Below, piece after piece: positions 22,031-34,589 of a stretch of DNA of 64,000 nucleotides. Location of the stretch: NCBI GenBank assembly GCA_032207245.1, contig CM063503.1, positions 103,329,004 to 103,393,003 on the forward strand. Reading direction: 5' to 3'. Position 1 is the stretch's first letter, and the number at the start of each line of letters is the position of its first letter. The DNA comes from Pardosa pseudoannulata. Its lineage: Eukaryota > Arthropoda > Arachnida > Araneae > Lycosidae. A program made the translations under genes and the position numbers. A model generated the notes under the pieces. It was not told where the DNA came from and searched no databases. It was given only the letters and a program-made list of their open reading frames with translations.

Positions 22031-23770
22031 GTAAAAAATAAGAAAAAAAATCTTCCATTTAAAGTTGCTTAAAGATGATTTCCCCCCTTAAATGTGTAAA
22101 GACGTTTGACACACTCGATTTGTTTAATTCTAAAGCTCTGAATATTTGTATTATTTTCTGTAACGGTTGTCAAATCGTCTGTTAAAATTGATGTTCTACC
22201 CACATATTATCTTTTTTATTTTATTTTTTCTCTGTAAGTTGCGAGTGGCAACGAACGATTTTTTTAGTGAAAACATGGTTGTTCTTTCGTATGCGAGAAA
22301 AAATGGTTCTTGAGTTGCTTTTGTGCTTTAATATATTAATATTATTTACGCAATAAATTCTTCTATGTGACATTTTCTGTGCTTTTAAAGATCTCGCATA
22401 CGTAAATATAATAAAAAGTGCTTTATATTAAAAGTGCGTCTGTTTTGAGCAATTAATTAACGCCATTGAGAACATTCTTCAGTATCATACTTCTGATTTC
22501 GAAACCCAAACAGGACAACGGTCAGGAGGTATCTCGTTCTATTTCAACATACGACAATTGTTAAATAAAATAATATGTGGATTCAGAAAGACTTCATTTA
22601 CTTAGTGATGGTTGCATGCCCACGGAAGATCCATCGAATGAATGCAGAGTTTTGGAGTTACATGACTATACAAAAGTTACCATAATAAAAATTCAGTAAG
22701 TTAGGATCAAAACAAATATATTTTTTAAATATGAGTTTTGAAATTCCTCGTCACCACAATACTTTCTTTACTTTGTATAGAGAAGTAGCAACAACAACAA
22801 CAAAAAAAAAAAAAACACTTCAGCTGTCGTCAATAAAGCACGGATGTTGAATCGATGAAACATGCTTAAGCAGTTTCTACTATATTCAATAAAACCAATG
22901 CAACATATCAGCGGTAAAAAAAGAAACAGCTCAGCTTTAAAATGTGCGAGGATGGCCGTACGATAACAGTGGCAGGTGTTTGTTCTCTTCGTGCTGTTAC
23001 AAGACAAAAGTGCCTGACTGACATAAAATTTTGCTGCAGTAATATTTCACATTTCAGATTAGATTGGTCTGGCTTATTTGCATTTCTTATAGGATGCATC
23101 TCAGCTAAGCGAGAAATTGGGGAGAATGGATTCCCCCTTTGTACTTAGGCCTCAAAATTAAGGTAAAAATACTTACAATATATGTATTATGGATTAGAAT
23201 CCCCACATTCTGGCCTTTGCTTTATGCTGAAGAGAATAACTGGTAAGATTTTGAATACTCTTTTATTTTTTTGAAAATTATTTTAATCACGAAAAATTTC
23301 AATATTCTGCTGTTTTACAAAATGAAGGTTATAGTTGTTTTAAAATTTTAATTAGTTTTTTTATAGTATATTACATGCCAGTAATAAATATAAATAATTA
23401 AACAAAGCAAGGCACATTCAGAAACGAATATCACATTTAATTATATTTATTTTCTTTACCAAACTTGAGAAATATAAACTAAAGGTTTAAAATTGAAATA
23501 TCTGGTGAATTACCTTCACACTCAGATAATGGGATATTACATACGTTTTTGATGAGATAATTTAGTATAACCAAGGGACAAATAATAATTTTAAGCACTT
23601 AACATGAAAGACACTTTAAGTATTTTTCATTTTGCAAACTTTTATTATATTACCAGCGGAATATATTACCAGTCTAACAGATGTCGAAAGAAGCAGAAAA
23701 ATAAATAAATAAGCCGAATGCTAATCGATAAAATGAAATAACTAAAATGGATCCGTTCTTAAAGGAACGA
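22031..23770. other. No gene recognised
   Basis: AT-rich sequence. The overlapping open frames at 22768-23148 on both strands show no family motif. Confidence 0.5.
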
Positions 23771-23840
23771 TGAACGATGGCCAAATGGTTAGGGCGCTAA
23801 TCTTCGAATCCCACTGTGGTATGGAGGTTCGTAGTTCGAG
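23771..23840 (+). mobile_element. tRNA-derived SINE fragment with internal deletion
   Basis: GAACGATGGCCAAATGGTTAGGGCGCTAATCTTCGAATCCC keeps the A box and the end of the B box. About 20 bases between the anticodon-arm region and the B box are missing, probably a deletion at the short CTTCG/TTCG homology. The 3' body is lost after GTGGTATGGAGGTTCGTAG. Confidence 0.75.
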
Positions 23841-24289
23841 TATGATTTCAAAACAGTTGTAAACATTAGCACAAATTCAAAGCAGTTTAAGTCTCTGACT
23901 TGCTAGAAACCTTGGTTATCTATTAAAAACAAATATGTAATATTTGTGTATATAATAGAAATAAGAAATATGTAATATTTGCGTAGAAATGAGTAATATT
24001 TGTGTAGTTATAAATACCATATTATTATAACAATTTCTCTAGATTTTAATAAAAGGTCTGACATTTATGAAGATTTACTCTTTTGAGGGAAATGTAAAAG
24101 TTTTACTTTGAATGTGTATGCATGTGCATGTTACAAATAATTCATTTATGTACAAATATCGCAGTCTGTAAAATCTACTCGAATTATTGAAGAAATAAAA
24201 TGCAAGAAAATTTTTTCTTTAGCTATAACATTGATATTTCCATTTTAAAATGCAGCGTATTTGGGCAGATGTTTATAATTTTGATACGC
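23841..24289. other. No gene recognised
   Basis: AT-rich non-coding sequence. Near 23935-24005 the phrase GAAATATGTAATATTTG recurs imperfectly three times. Confidence 0.5.
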
Positions 24290-24460
24290 ACTTAAACGGG
24301 CGAGTAATGCGATTGGCTGTCACTTTGACATCACGCAGTTTTGTTTGAATAGCTAATTAGACAGAAAAAAAAAGTTTGTAGGTAGACATTTTTGCTTTGT
24401 TAAATCTCTTAGAATCTCAAATGAAACTATAAGTAACTTCAAACTGGAACCCTTAAGGTA
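24290..24460 (+). promoter_or_regulatory. Speculative promoter with non-coding first exon
   Basis: GCGATTGGCTGTCA (inverted CCAAT core) is followed by TGACATCACG (CRE-like) in a locally GC-richer island. About 130 bases on there is a consensus splice donor AAG|GTAAGC at 24454-24459. No coding exon follows within a reachable distance. All elements are short and could be coincidental. Confidence 0.15.
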
Positions 24461-26550
24461 AGCATACGCTATTTCATTTAAATATTTTTATGTATCTTGG
24501 TAGTTTAAGCATACTTCTGTTTTTTTTTTTTTTTGGGGGGGGGGGGGCTTATTAAATTTAACAGTGTTATATCAATACATTCGTGGCGGGTACGCAGGAA
24601 TATTAAGAACATAGTAAGAATTAAAGGACGCTGAATTCGGTCAGAATCATATAAAATGGAAGTTACCTGTGCTAGATCAATTATATTATTTTATTTAATG
24701 ATTGATTTGTTCAGTAAAAAAGAAAGTCAAATAGACTAATATACTATGTTTATAAAACAACTTCCTATAATTTTTTAATGCATTATTGTCGGTATAGGGT
24801 TATAAGTCGCAGGATACAGATCTTCTTTTTATATACAGCGCTAATGATTTTACTTCTATTAAACAGTTGTATTACATACAACCTTTATTTGTTTCGATTA
24901 ACACCAATAATTTTTTTGTACGCATAATGTTTTATGTACTTTAATGCTATATATAGGGTCATATCAAAACAAATCTACACTCGGGTCTGCTAAACAGCAA
25001 GTAAGTTTTAATATCTGTCAGTCCTTAGTTTTATGAAAGATTTTAAGCGGACAAAGGACCTTTTTTAAATTATGTAATTCGACTAAATTTTTATAATCCT
25101 GAAAAAGGTAATCTAGGAATAAATTTGTTAATGAAACAAAATTTGCAGTTAACTGATTATTTTATTTCAATAACACCTTTTTTGAGATCAACTTTTTTTT
25201 TTTTTTACTTTATATATCCTAGTGTGATATATTTTCTTAGAAACTTCGTCATGTTTAATGCATATTACTTTTATATTTCACTGAAATTTTTGTGCTGTGT
25301 CTATTAAAGTGTTTGGATACTCATACTCAGTTTCTAATTCAGTTCACAGGATTTTGTCAAGTTAAAGGGTTAATAACGCGAAGCAGATAAAAAAAACAAG
25401 GCTGCTTAAATAGCATATACTTTAAAATAATTTTTATGTAAACTGTATTTAACGCAAGTGGGCATTGGCACCCGAGTTTTTAGTATAATATAGAAGCTAA
25501 ACATGCAGTGAAAAAATGACACTAGTTAGTATAAAGTGCAGTAGAAATATTTAGTGAATTTTGAGGGACGTCTCAAATTTTGAGCAAATGTTTTGTATTT
25601 AAATGTAGATATTTTTATCTTGTTGATTTTAGTAACTTTTGATTTATGCAACATTTATGCTCATAAGTTAAGATAAATGTCGAATATTTTAAAAACGATA
25701 TTCAAAACATCTTGATCTATTAAATATGTTATTCAACTGCTAATGATACGTTTAAATAGAGGGGAAAATTCAGCTTACAATTAGATTAACTAGTATTTAT
25801 GAAATTTGTAGTAAATTGTGTTTTAGTAACATGTAGCATTAATAAGTAATTTTCAATTTTGTATCTCTTAAATAAAAAATAAGCTTTAATTATTTTAAAG
25901 ACTTTAATGGCTAAAAATTTTATTACCTTGATTATGTGTGGTTTATAGTGTCCAGTAGTAAAATTTCTTCGCCGGTGGCGAAATTCACAAAATGTCTAAT
26001 TGAATCAAGTAATGTATCTATTTTAGTAGATACATATATATAGATATACTGATTATATTATGCAGATTTGCAAATTAACTGCTCCATTTCTAATTTATGA
26101 ATAATAAAAATTTTAATGTATGACCTCAGATATAAGTGTACACATACGTAGGACATACTGTGCACCGGCCTAAGATGCACTTCCAGTATGGCCCGGGAAG
26201 CTTTCTGAGCTCCCCAGGCCTGATCCTGATGAATAAATGTGTATTCTATTCATTTTGAACGGTGTATAAAATACTTCTTTTTTAGTTATTTATATTCGGT
26301 TTCTGTTAACAGAATATAATTTCAACTCTTTTCCCTTCAACCTTAACTACACGTGCTACTCGGGTGGTGGTAAAAGGGTAACAGCTTCGCAGCCTTGTAT
26401 TGGTATAAAGGCATCTAGTGCCTGTATTGCTAGCTGCGTTAGGGAAAAAATCTTCCCCTTCAAATTGTTATTTTTGTTTTTATTCTTCCCAGTCAAGCTA
26501 AATTTTTGTTTATTTCTGATTCTTTTTCTTATCTTTTTGCACATGCAATA
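24461..26550. other. No gene recognised; T16/G12 junction and a small GC-rich islet
   Basis: A T-run switches to a G-run at about 24521-24547. A GC-rich islet at 26163-26225 (CACCGGCC...GGCCCGGGAAGC...CCCAGGCC) stands out from the AT-rich context but has no assigned function. Confidence 0.5.
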
Positions 26551-26792
26551 TTGGTAATTATGTTATATATTGGTAATTATGTTATATATTGGTAATTATG
26601 TTATATATTGGTAATTATATTATATATTGGTAATTATATTATATATTGGCAATTATATTTTATATTGGCAATTATATTTTATATTGGCAATTATATTTTA
26701 TATTGGCAATTATATTTTATATTGGCAATTATATTTTATATTGGCAATTATATTTTATATTGGCAATTATATTTTATATTGGCAATTATATT
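26551..26792. repeat. 19-bp minisatellite, about 12.7 copies, two subtypes
   Basis: The 5' copies read TTGGTAATTATGTTATATA, changing to TTGGTAATTATATTATATA and then TTGGCAATTATATTTTATA for the rest. It is nearly perfect within subtypes. The + strand open frames over it (repeating IGNYILYWQLYFILAI) are artefacts of the repeat. Confidence 0.97.
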
Positions 26793-27859
26793 AAAGCCAC
26801 TAATCATAATATTTTAACAATATTATAATGGTAATAATATATTAAATCTATAGTTATTCCTTAACTCACGAAAAGTATAATAGTTTTCTGGATGGAGCAC
26901 CACGTTAAATTTTCAAAATTTAAAAACTTTATTTTAATATTTGATATTGTACGGTGATAAAGTACCTTAAAAATGGTATGTAAAGAAAAAAATAGTGGGT
27001 ATTTTGTGTTTACACCTACGTTAAACAGTTAAACTTGTGCTATAAAGTGAAATCTTTTGAAATCTAATGTCCATTTTATTTCATTAAAAATTATACTTCC
27101 TTGTTAAGAAGGGTATAAAACACGATTTCCTTCATATTTTGATGGATCTGATAACGTATTTGTAAATTTTACTTCCCAAGTGCATTTTTATCTAAATCTT
27201 ACCAAATATTTCGGATACGGTTTACCAAATTCTTATCCATAAATTTCGCACCCTACTTTATTATTATTAAACTTTTTTTAATGAGATACAGTGTTATGTA
27301 ATACTGAGTTATATCTATAAGAAGTGCTAAAATATTTTAAAAACTGAAATGTTTTATACAAACTGTTTAAAAGTAATAAAACGTGATACCTACTTATTTT
27401 TCGATGTTAATATTGTAGTGGCTGATCACAGAGACGCCGAAATTAAAAATGAAATATTTTTAAAGAAACGAAGGGTATTTTATTCTAGAATACTTCTGTT
27501 TGGCAATTTAAGGTAAGAGAATCAATTTATTTTTATACATATTATTCATTGTGAGAATTTAAAATTCCAAATATTTCACTAAAACTCGCTTGTTAGATTT
27601 TGTAAATGCATATGTTCCTTTTTGTATCTTTCGGGGGAGGGGAAAGGGGTTTGATCTAGTCATCTAAAACTGATATATCTGTGATGCGGTTATGTTATGC
27701 TTCCAAAGGGACTTGGGTTTGATTTCAAAAAAGGATTTAGATAGATTTGTGCCGTACCCGTGTAATACTCACAGTGTGTGTTCTTCTACTGTAATAAAAT
27801 GATAAATTGGAGAATGCTGAAAAGAAAGCAGTTAACATTTTATTAGACAAAAATTATAA
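26793..27859. other. No gene recognised
   Basis: AT-rich non-coding sequence. Confidence 0.5.
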
Positions 27860-27992
27860 TCTCGGAACGAGTTCAGGAATCATAGGTTCGAATATTACTG
27901 ATGGCACAGATGCTAGTCCTTTAGATTTAATAAAGTAGTAGGTCACAGCCTCGTGTTACAAATATTAACCATAACTCTCGAAATCAAACCAA
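27860..27992 (+). mobile_element. tRNA-derived SINE, old and degenerate
   Basis: It retains ATAGGTTCGAATATTACTGATGGCAC (B box region) and the 3' body GTAGTAGGTCACAG..CCTCGTGTTACAAA..TAACTCTCGAAATCAAACCAAAC, matching the family tail. The A box region is hardly recognisable. Confidence 0.6.
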
Positions 27993-28424
27993 ACATTCAC
28001 ATTTAGTTAGTTTCTTCCCAAGGAGAAAATTTGATTGAGTTAAAAAAATTTCAGTAATTTTTGACTAATTATTAAAAATACTTTTAATATTAAAATGCTA
28101 TTTTTCCTTGAGGAATTTCATACACTTAAACTCCCTTCAAGTGAATATACTTTGATCAATATTAGTCTGGTTTAAACACCTTTTTTAAAATATCTTTATT
28201 ATTTTAAACAATTAATAACTGATTATAAAAATATATATATACAAGAATTCGTATAGTATCCAAAGTGTTGTCTTTTGTGCTATAAACTCTTTAATTACAC
28301 CCAAAATTCATAATTATCTTAAAGTTTCAAAGCATGTGAAGAATATTTAGTATTGTAATAAATTACTATATTTTAAAACGTAGGCTTTCAGTAAATAAAA
28401 TTTATTTGAGCTTAAAAACAAATT
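27993..28424. other. No gene recognised
   Basis: AT-rich non-coding sequence leading into the satellite. Confidence 0.5.
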
Positions 28425-29790
28425 GTCTACAGAACACTGCAAACACACTACAGTAACTGTCAAATTGTATCTCACCCTGTATTGCTAAAAAAGTTACAAC
28501 GCCAGATTATTCTAAAAATTAGTCTGCTCATAGTCAGCACTAGCCCATTAAATGTCAAGAGCAGTCGTATGGACATACCTCCTGTGTTACTGGTCTTCCC
28601 GACAAATTCAAGCAAATCTATACTCTAAATGTTTTGTCACCCTGTATTACTAGAAGACAGTTGCAGTGCTAGATTAATCATAAAACGTGTACTCAGTCAG
28701 TGCACCGACATTAAATGATAGGGCAGTCGTATGGACATTCCTACAGTGCAATTGGTCTTCCCGAAGAATTCTAGCTAATCTTCACTCGAAACGTTATAAT
28801 TTTCTATAGCACTTGTGCCTGTGTATTTAAATATTTTCACAATGCAGTGACAGTCATTTTATGTCACCCTGTATTACTAGAAGACAGTTGCAGTGCCAGA
28901 TTATTCAAAAAATATGTGTACTCATAGTCAGTGCACCCACATTAAATGATAGGGCAGTCGTATGGACATTCCTGCAGTGCAATTGGTCTTCACGAAGAAT
29001 TCTAGCTAATATTCACTCGAAATGTCGTAATTTCCTATAGCACTTGTGCCTGTGTATTTAAATATTTTCTTAGTGCAGTGACAGTCATTTTATGTCACCC
29101 TGTATTACTAGAAGACAGTTGCAGTGCCAGATTATTCCAAAAATATGTGTACTCATAGTCAGTGCACCCACATTAAATGATAGGGCAGTCGTATGGACAT
29201 TCCTGCAGTGCAATTGGTCTTCACGAAGAATTCTAACTAATCTTCACTCGAAATGTCGTAATTTCCTATAGGACTTGTGCCTGTGTATTTAAATAGTTTT
29301 TTAGTGCAGTGACAGTCATTTTATGTCACCCTGTATTACTAGAAGACAGTTGCAGTGCCAGATTATTCAAAAAATATGTGTACTCATAGTCAGTGCACCC
29401 ACATTAAATGATAAGGCAGTCGTATGGACACTCCTGCAGTGCAATTGTTCTTCACGAAGAATTCTAGGTAATCTTCACTCGAAATGTCGTAATTTCCTAT
29501 AGCACCTGTGCCTGTGTATTTAAATATTTTCTTAGTGCAATGACAGTCATTTTAATTCACTCTGTATTACTAGAAGACAGTTGCAGTGCCAGATTATTCA
29601 AAAAATATGTGTACTCATAGTCAGTGCACCCACATTAAATGATAATGTATGGACATTTGCAGTGCAATTGGTCTTAAGAATTCTAGCTAATCTTCACTCG
29701 AATGTCGTAATTTCTATAGCACTTGTAGTATTTAAATTTTTCACAATGCAGTGACAGTCATTTTTTACCCTATTACTAGAAGACAGTATT
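28425..29790. repeat. 231-bp tandem satellite array
   Basis: Units begin at GTCACCCTGTATTACTAG: about 28636, 28863, 29094, 29325, 29556 and a truncated one at about 29766, with a diverged partial unit before 28636. Period is 227-231 bp. The three central units are nearly identical, the first is diverged, and the last (29556-29766) is shortened by many separate small deletions. Confidence 0.95.
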
Positions 29791-30766
29791 AATTTAAAAT
29801 GTGAAATCGTGTTTGCCTTCATCTGTTAATACATTCTACATGAGTATTTTACTGTATTTTAAAATAATTTTATAATATGTATCTTTAATACACTTTAATA
29901 TGTTAATATTAATTTTTTTAATAAAACGTTGGTAAAAATCATAATATAACTCTTACAAGCATGAAATTTAAATGGAAAATATTGTTTGACTGGAAATCGG
30001 ACCAGTTTGGTCCGCTTGTATGTTAAGTATTTTACAACGTAGGTACCGCTATGGATATAAACGTTTAATTAATTGGGGAAATAAATGTTCACATCGTGAC
30101 TCAGATTATTTTTATTTTGAATGTTTTTTAATAGAAATTTTTATTTAGTGTTAGCACTCTCGGATATGCCAATAAAATTATGTATAAATGTATTTGTTTA
30201 GTATTTTCAGTTGTCACCAAAAGTATTCTCCCATTTTATTAAAAGTTGATATTAAATTTATATTAAATTTTTTGTTAAAATGTAGATATTTTTAATAACA
30301 TATGATACTGTAATTTTTTCTTTTTTCCATTGTATGTTTTGTTGGAGATTTGTATGAGCAAAGATCTAGTACATTCAACCTTTTTGAAGTTTGGTTCCTC
30401 TTTCGGTAAGTGAATTCAGATTTAATATTGAGTATTTTAAATCCCATTTTTAATGAGTTAATGTTTTTGCTAGAAAAATGAGATCATGAAATTATTATTT
30501 TTTGATTAGTTTTAAAGGATCTTAAGTAAAACTGTCTATCAATTTCATACAAAGTCCATTTATGCTTAGAGATTTCTCCATTTTAATCCCTTGGCTTCGA
30601 AATGAAACAGAATCGGATATGTCCGAAAACTATTTAATTCTGAATCATCTGAACAATTTTGTGCAAGTGGAGAAAGAGAACGTTTTATTTTAAAATTGGC
30701 ATTGCTATGTAATATATAGAGGTTTATATAGGATGCTAATGTACAATAATTAACAGTATAAAATTG
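29791..30766. other. No gene recognised
   Basis: AT-rich non-coding sequence between the satellite and the 336-bp element. Confidence 0.5.
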
Positions 30767-30774
30767 ATTTAATA

Positions 30775-31110
30775 CAGGGCCGTAGCCAGAAATTATTTTC
30801 GGAGGGGGACCAAGGCAGAAAGACATCTTTATTTGTGAATGATACTTCAATTGATGTAAGGGAAAGCACTGTATTTCCAGAATACAGTGCCGGAAATACA
30901 GTGTTGTATTTCCGGCCAGTGGCCTAGCAAAACTTTTATGGTCGCTGCGGTTTTTTTCTAAGCGAATAACTGTCTTTGTTCATGAACAGCTAGGCAGATA
31001 GTACATAAACACACAAACGTGGGACATTGTCTATCTACAAAATGGTTTTTCAAAGTTTCGGGGGGGGGGGTGACCAGTCCCCCAAATCCCTCCCTCTGCA
31101 TACGGCCATG
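30775..31110. mobile_element. 336-bp non-autonomous TIR element, perfect 8-bp target duplication
   Basis: It starts CAGGGCCGTAGCCAGA and ends TCTGCATACGGCCATG (inverted CATGGCCGTATGCAGA, 13 of 16 matching). It is flanked on both sides by ATTTAATA (30767-30774 and 31111-31118). An 8-bp target duplication fits the hAT group among others. It carries G-runs next to both ends and two adjacent hairpins in its middle. A minus-strand open frame that runs over its left end is not a gene. Confidence 0.88.
30868..30915. repeat. Double hairpin inside the 336-bp element
   Basis: CACTGTATT-TCCAG-AATACAGTG at 30868-30890 and CCGGAAATAC-AGTGTT-GTATTTCCGG at 30890-30915. Both have perfect arms of 9 and 10 bp and share the ATACAGTG phrase. 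Confidence 0.85.
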
Positions 31111-31118
31111 ATTTAATA

Positions 31119-32698
31119 TAATGCTGCACGACGTGTGTCGGAGACGTTAAAGTTTACTCTGGCACATGAGAGGACTTAACTCTACTAGACGTCATTGTAT
31201 GCTAGGGGGTTAAGCTATAAATCATTTTGGAAATTCTAATTTAGGAGTACTAATGAACTTTATTATTGTATCATTATTAAAATTACTATTTGATTGATGT
31301 GAATTTAGTTTAAACCGCTACTTTTACAACGTTAGTATAATTAAAACTAATATTTCATCTAGAATAAGTTGTAATATTTCTTCATTAAGTTTTAAAATAT
31401 TTAAACTGTTTTAAGGACAAAATTTGCTGTTCAAGCCTTTTTATGCTAAATAGACAATATGTTTGGGTACTGTCGATGTCGTATTGCACGAGATCTGTTA
31501 AACTATAATATGAATTTTTCTGCTTGTTACATTTAAAGGTGTATTTAAACTAATTTTTACTCTGATAGAGAAGAATAATTCTCCACAATAATGCTTTTAA
31601 AAAAGAGCAAGAAAAATGTTTAATGTTATTTTCTGACAAACTTCGATATCTTTTTTGGATGCAAATATTTACTAGTACCATTTTCATAAAGCTCATTCAT
31701 TTTACCTTGGAAAACTTTGATTTCTATTAAACTATAAAATTTGTTTAAAGAAATCTACTCAGGAGCAAAGCAATTTTCCATATGGGTAAAATGATGAGAG
31801 AGGAATCCAATATGGCTGGTACCTAACCACGTTGACTAAGGTCGTAATGATTTTTATCCTCTGGTATAAATTCTTTAATGTCTCAGGCACTGTTCATATA
31901 AGTACACCACACGGGTCAAAAACTAGAATATGTCCAATGAGAATTTAATAAAGTATTGGAATGAAAACTAACGAAACAGTTACGTAAGTGATGTTCAACT
32001 CTTCAATTGCATAATTTTGGAGAAAACGGTCATAAAAGCCCATTTTTTTATTCAAGAAAATTGTATAAAACTATGTATGTGTAATGTATACCTACATTTT
32101 TAACTTTTGATTTCATTTTGAGCTTAAAATATTTTTCTAATGAAAAGCCAACAATCAAGGTTATTATGACTTACTGTTTGTTTTCAAAGCAAGTAGAATC
32201 AAATGTTTTAAATGTTGAAAGAACTTTATTAAACTTGCGTATAATGTTTCTTGTGTGATAAATCTTGAAGCGTGAGATGCTATGTCCATCAATCAGAATC
32301 TGGACAGTAGTACAGAGTTTTCTTTTTGCATCGCTTATTATTTTAATCTCTATTTTGGCAACAAACTCTGCATTCTGTTGATGGTTAGGACTTCTTATCA
32401 GTGGGAGGTATCTGTTAATAAAATGCCTTTCATTCAAACGGGTGGGGTTATTATCTCAGCTTAGACTCTCTGTTTTGCAATGGTATCTGATATAATATTT
32501 GTAGTAAATAAGATTAGAGTTCTAAATAGTTTGATCTAACTCACTAAAGAGTCTGGTACTACTATCGGGTGTATAGTTTGAGAAATAAACACATGATTTC
32601 GGGCATAAGAAATTGAGTTTTAGTAGTTCTGGCACGCTGCTTTTGACCACTCCAGCCCGGAAATATCACGGGTGCAGGAAATAGGGGTGAAACTTCAC
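31119..32698. other. No gene recognised
   Basis: A minus-strand frame at 32171-32437 (88 codons, Ile/Lys/Arg-rich) has no motif I can assign and is not called as a gene. Confidence 0.45.
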
Positions 32699-33690
32699 CA
32701 CGTTAGAACAGTACTTAAAACAGCGGTCTGGGTCTAACTTACCCTATCAGTTTGAATCAGTTGTTATTCAAAAAGCACACTGTAATAATACGGAGTCATT
32801 TACGGACATCTATTCATTTTTCAAATCGGACATTATCAATACGGACATCTATTCATTTTTAGACATTAAATTATACAAGCTGATAAAAGATAAGGTTTTA
32901 CAATATTGAAAAGTATACATAGTTAGAAAAATATGTAGACAACTTGAATGTGAGTAGTTTCTTACCAGTCGAGGTTTGTTTCGCAGTTCAGGTGCAGTTT
33001 TTTTTTTTTTTTTTTTTTTTTTCTTTACATACGTACAACTCACATTTAGAACAAATATCTACAGTTTTGTTTCTACGCTTGGAAGTTTAGTAATGAACCA
33101 TTTTTTTCATTGTCACAGATTATTAATCTATGCTCTATCTCTATGCCCTAATCTATGCCTATTCTAATTCTATAACATAAAATATATTCCTAAAAATAAA
33201 TATAAATTATATAAAATATATTACTTAAAATTATAAAATTAAATATATTTTATAAAGTTAGTCTCAATAAAGAACTTGTAAAAATTGCGTTCGAAAACGG
33301 GAATTTTTTTAAAATTGTTATATAGAACTTTTCAGTTCTATTATAAAGAAAATATTTTGGTCTTAACCTTAAAATTCAAAACAGTAATTTAATTTAAAAA
33401 GGAGGGTTTTTTTTATCAATACGATACGTTATGTTAGTTATGATTTTAGACTAGAACCTTTTTTGTATTTGGAGACTGATTAATATATGATTGTAAATAA
33501 AGATTTAAAATTCCTAATAGATGCTATTAATATTCATGGGGATCATGGGCATAGATTATATATTTATAGATTTTTATGGGCATGAAATCAGGAAAAGTCA
33601 AAAAATTTAATTTAGTTTCTTTAGTAACTTTTTGAGAAAATTAAACTCAATAGTTTTTGGATCCAAATGAAACATCCCGCGGTTCTAGTG
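32699..33690. mobile_element. piggyBac-like element remnant (copy 2)
   Basis: The right end GCGGTTCTAGTG is followed directly by TTAA (33691-33694), the piggyBac target. The left part (near CACGTTAGAAC, GGTCTGGGTCTAAC, GTTATTCAAAAAGCAC) and the segment TTTTTAGACATTAAATT align in order with the element at 57161-58775, as does the AACTTTTTGAGAAAAT..CCAAATGA stretch at the right. A T-run (about 32998-33021) and a short duplication (TACGGACATCTATTCATTTTT twice) interrupt it. No transposase remains. Confidence 0.6.
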
Positions 33691-33770
33691 TTAATGGGAA
33701 AGAGAAGGAAGGGGTTAACGTCCAAAACCCTTTTAATACCACTGGCTGTTCAAATAAATGTCCTTTAGTT

Positions 33771-34581
33771 CAGTGCCTCTCAACCTTCTTTGGACCATGC
33801 CCCATTGAGTCACTTTTAAGTATTTGATGCCCCCACTTAGTTGAACATATTTTATAAGTAGTTTCTAGGAATTGAACCGAACAAGAATATACTTATACAG
33901 ATATCGCCTTGATCAGCAACGTACACTACAGGTTTTATTAATATGAATTTTCAAAAAATTTAAAAAATTAAGTTTTAAATATATAAAAGTATAAAAATAT
34001 AAAAGATATATATTAAAATTCTGAGGTAATGAAACACTCAAATTTTTTTTAAAGTACAGTAAACTGAAGGTAGGTATCGAATGCAAGCTAACGGAATGAA
34101 TCTGAAGAAAAATAGCATAAACTTAAATTCTTGCGATTTATAAGATTTTGCATTAGGCACAAATTCAGTTAGCTTTCGTCTCAAATCCTAGCCGAATGGT
34201 AGAGCGCTGCTGCTCATTACCGGAATTCATGGGTTCGAATCCTGCTCATGGCATTGATGTTCACGTCGCCGGCCGTACGTGGGTCCGTCGTGTAGTAAAA
34301 CAGTAGACCGTAGCGTTCTAGACCCAATCGGTCTCAAATCCCCTCGTTTGTGGATATCTAGTGAATTTCTTTTCTACAGTACCAAATCATTTACAGTACT
34401 AAAACCACATTTCAGTAATTATGAGGCTTGAAATTGTAATGGTTTTCTTCCAAAACGAGTTGAATTTGAGTATTTAACCTCAGTCTCATCCCAATGCAAT
34501 TTTGTCACCCCTGAAATGCCCACCTGAAAACCTGTATGCCCCATTGATATAACGTATGCGCTACGTTGAGAAGAAGCATTG
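33771..34581. mobile_element. hAT-like MITE, about 0.81 kb
   Basis: The left end CAGTGCCTCTCAACCTTCTTTGGACC and the right end TGCCCCATTG...GCTACGTTGAGAA..CATTG match the widespread hAT end consensus (CAGTGGTTCTCAACC / GGTTGAGAACCACTG). Flanking 8-mers CTTTAGTT and GTCTAGTT agree at 6 of 8. It carries a SINE in its second half and no transposase. Confidence 0.8.
34189..34325 (+). mobile_element. tRNA-derived SINE inserted in the hAT-like MITE
   Basis: TAGCCGAATGGTAGAGCGCTGCTGC, B box GGGTTCGAATCCTGC, then CATGGCATTGATGTTCACGTCG and the tail CAGTAGACCGTAGCGTTCTAGACC. It is a subfamily variant with TGCTGCTC in place of the CCTTCGG anticodon-arm sequence, shared with the 59.4-kb copy. Confidence 0.85.
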
Positions 34582-34589
34582 GTCTAGTT

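Noticed and set aside
26608..26828. Two overlapping + strand open frames of about 60-69 codons
   Set aside because: They are translations of the 19-bp minisatellite.
32171..32437. 88-codon minus-strand frame considered as a transposase remnant
   Set aside because: No catalytic motif or family resemblance; composition is that of AT-rich DNA.
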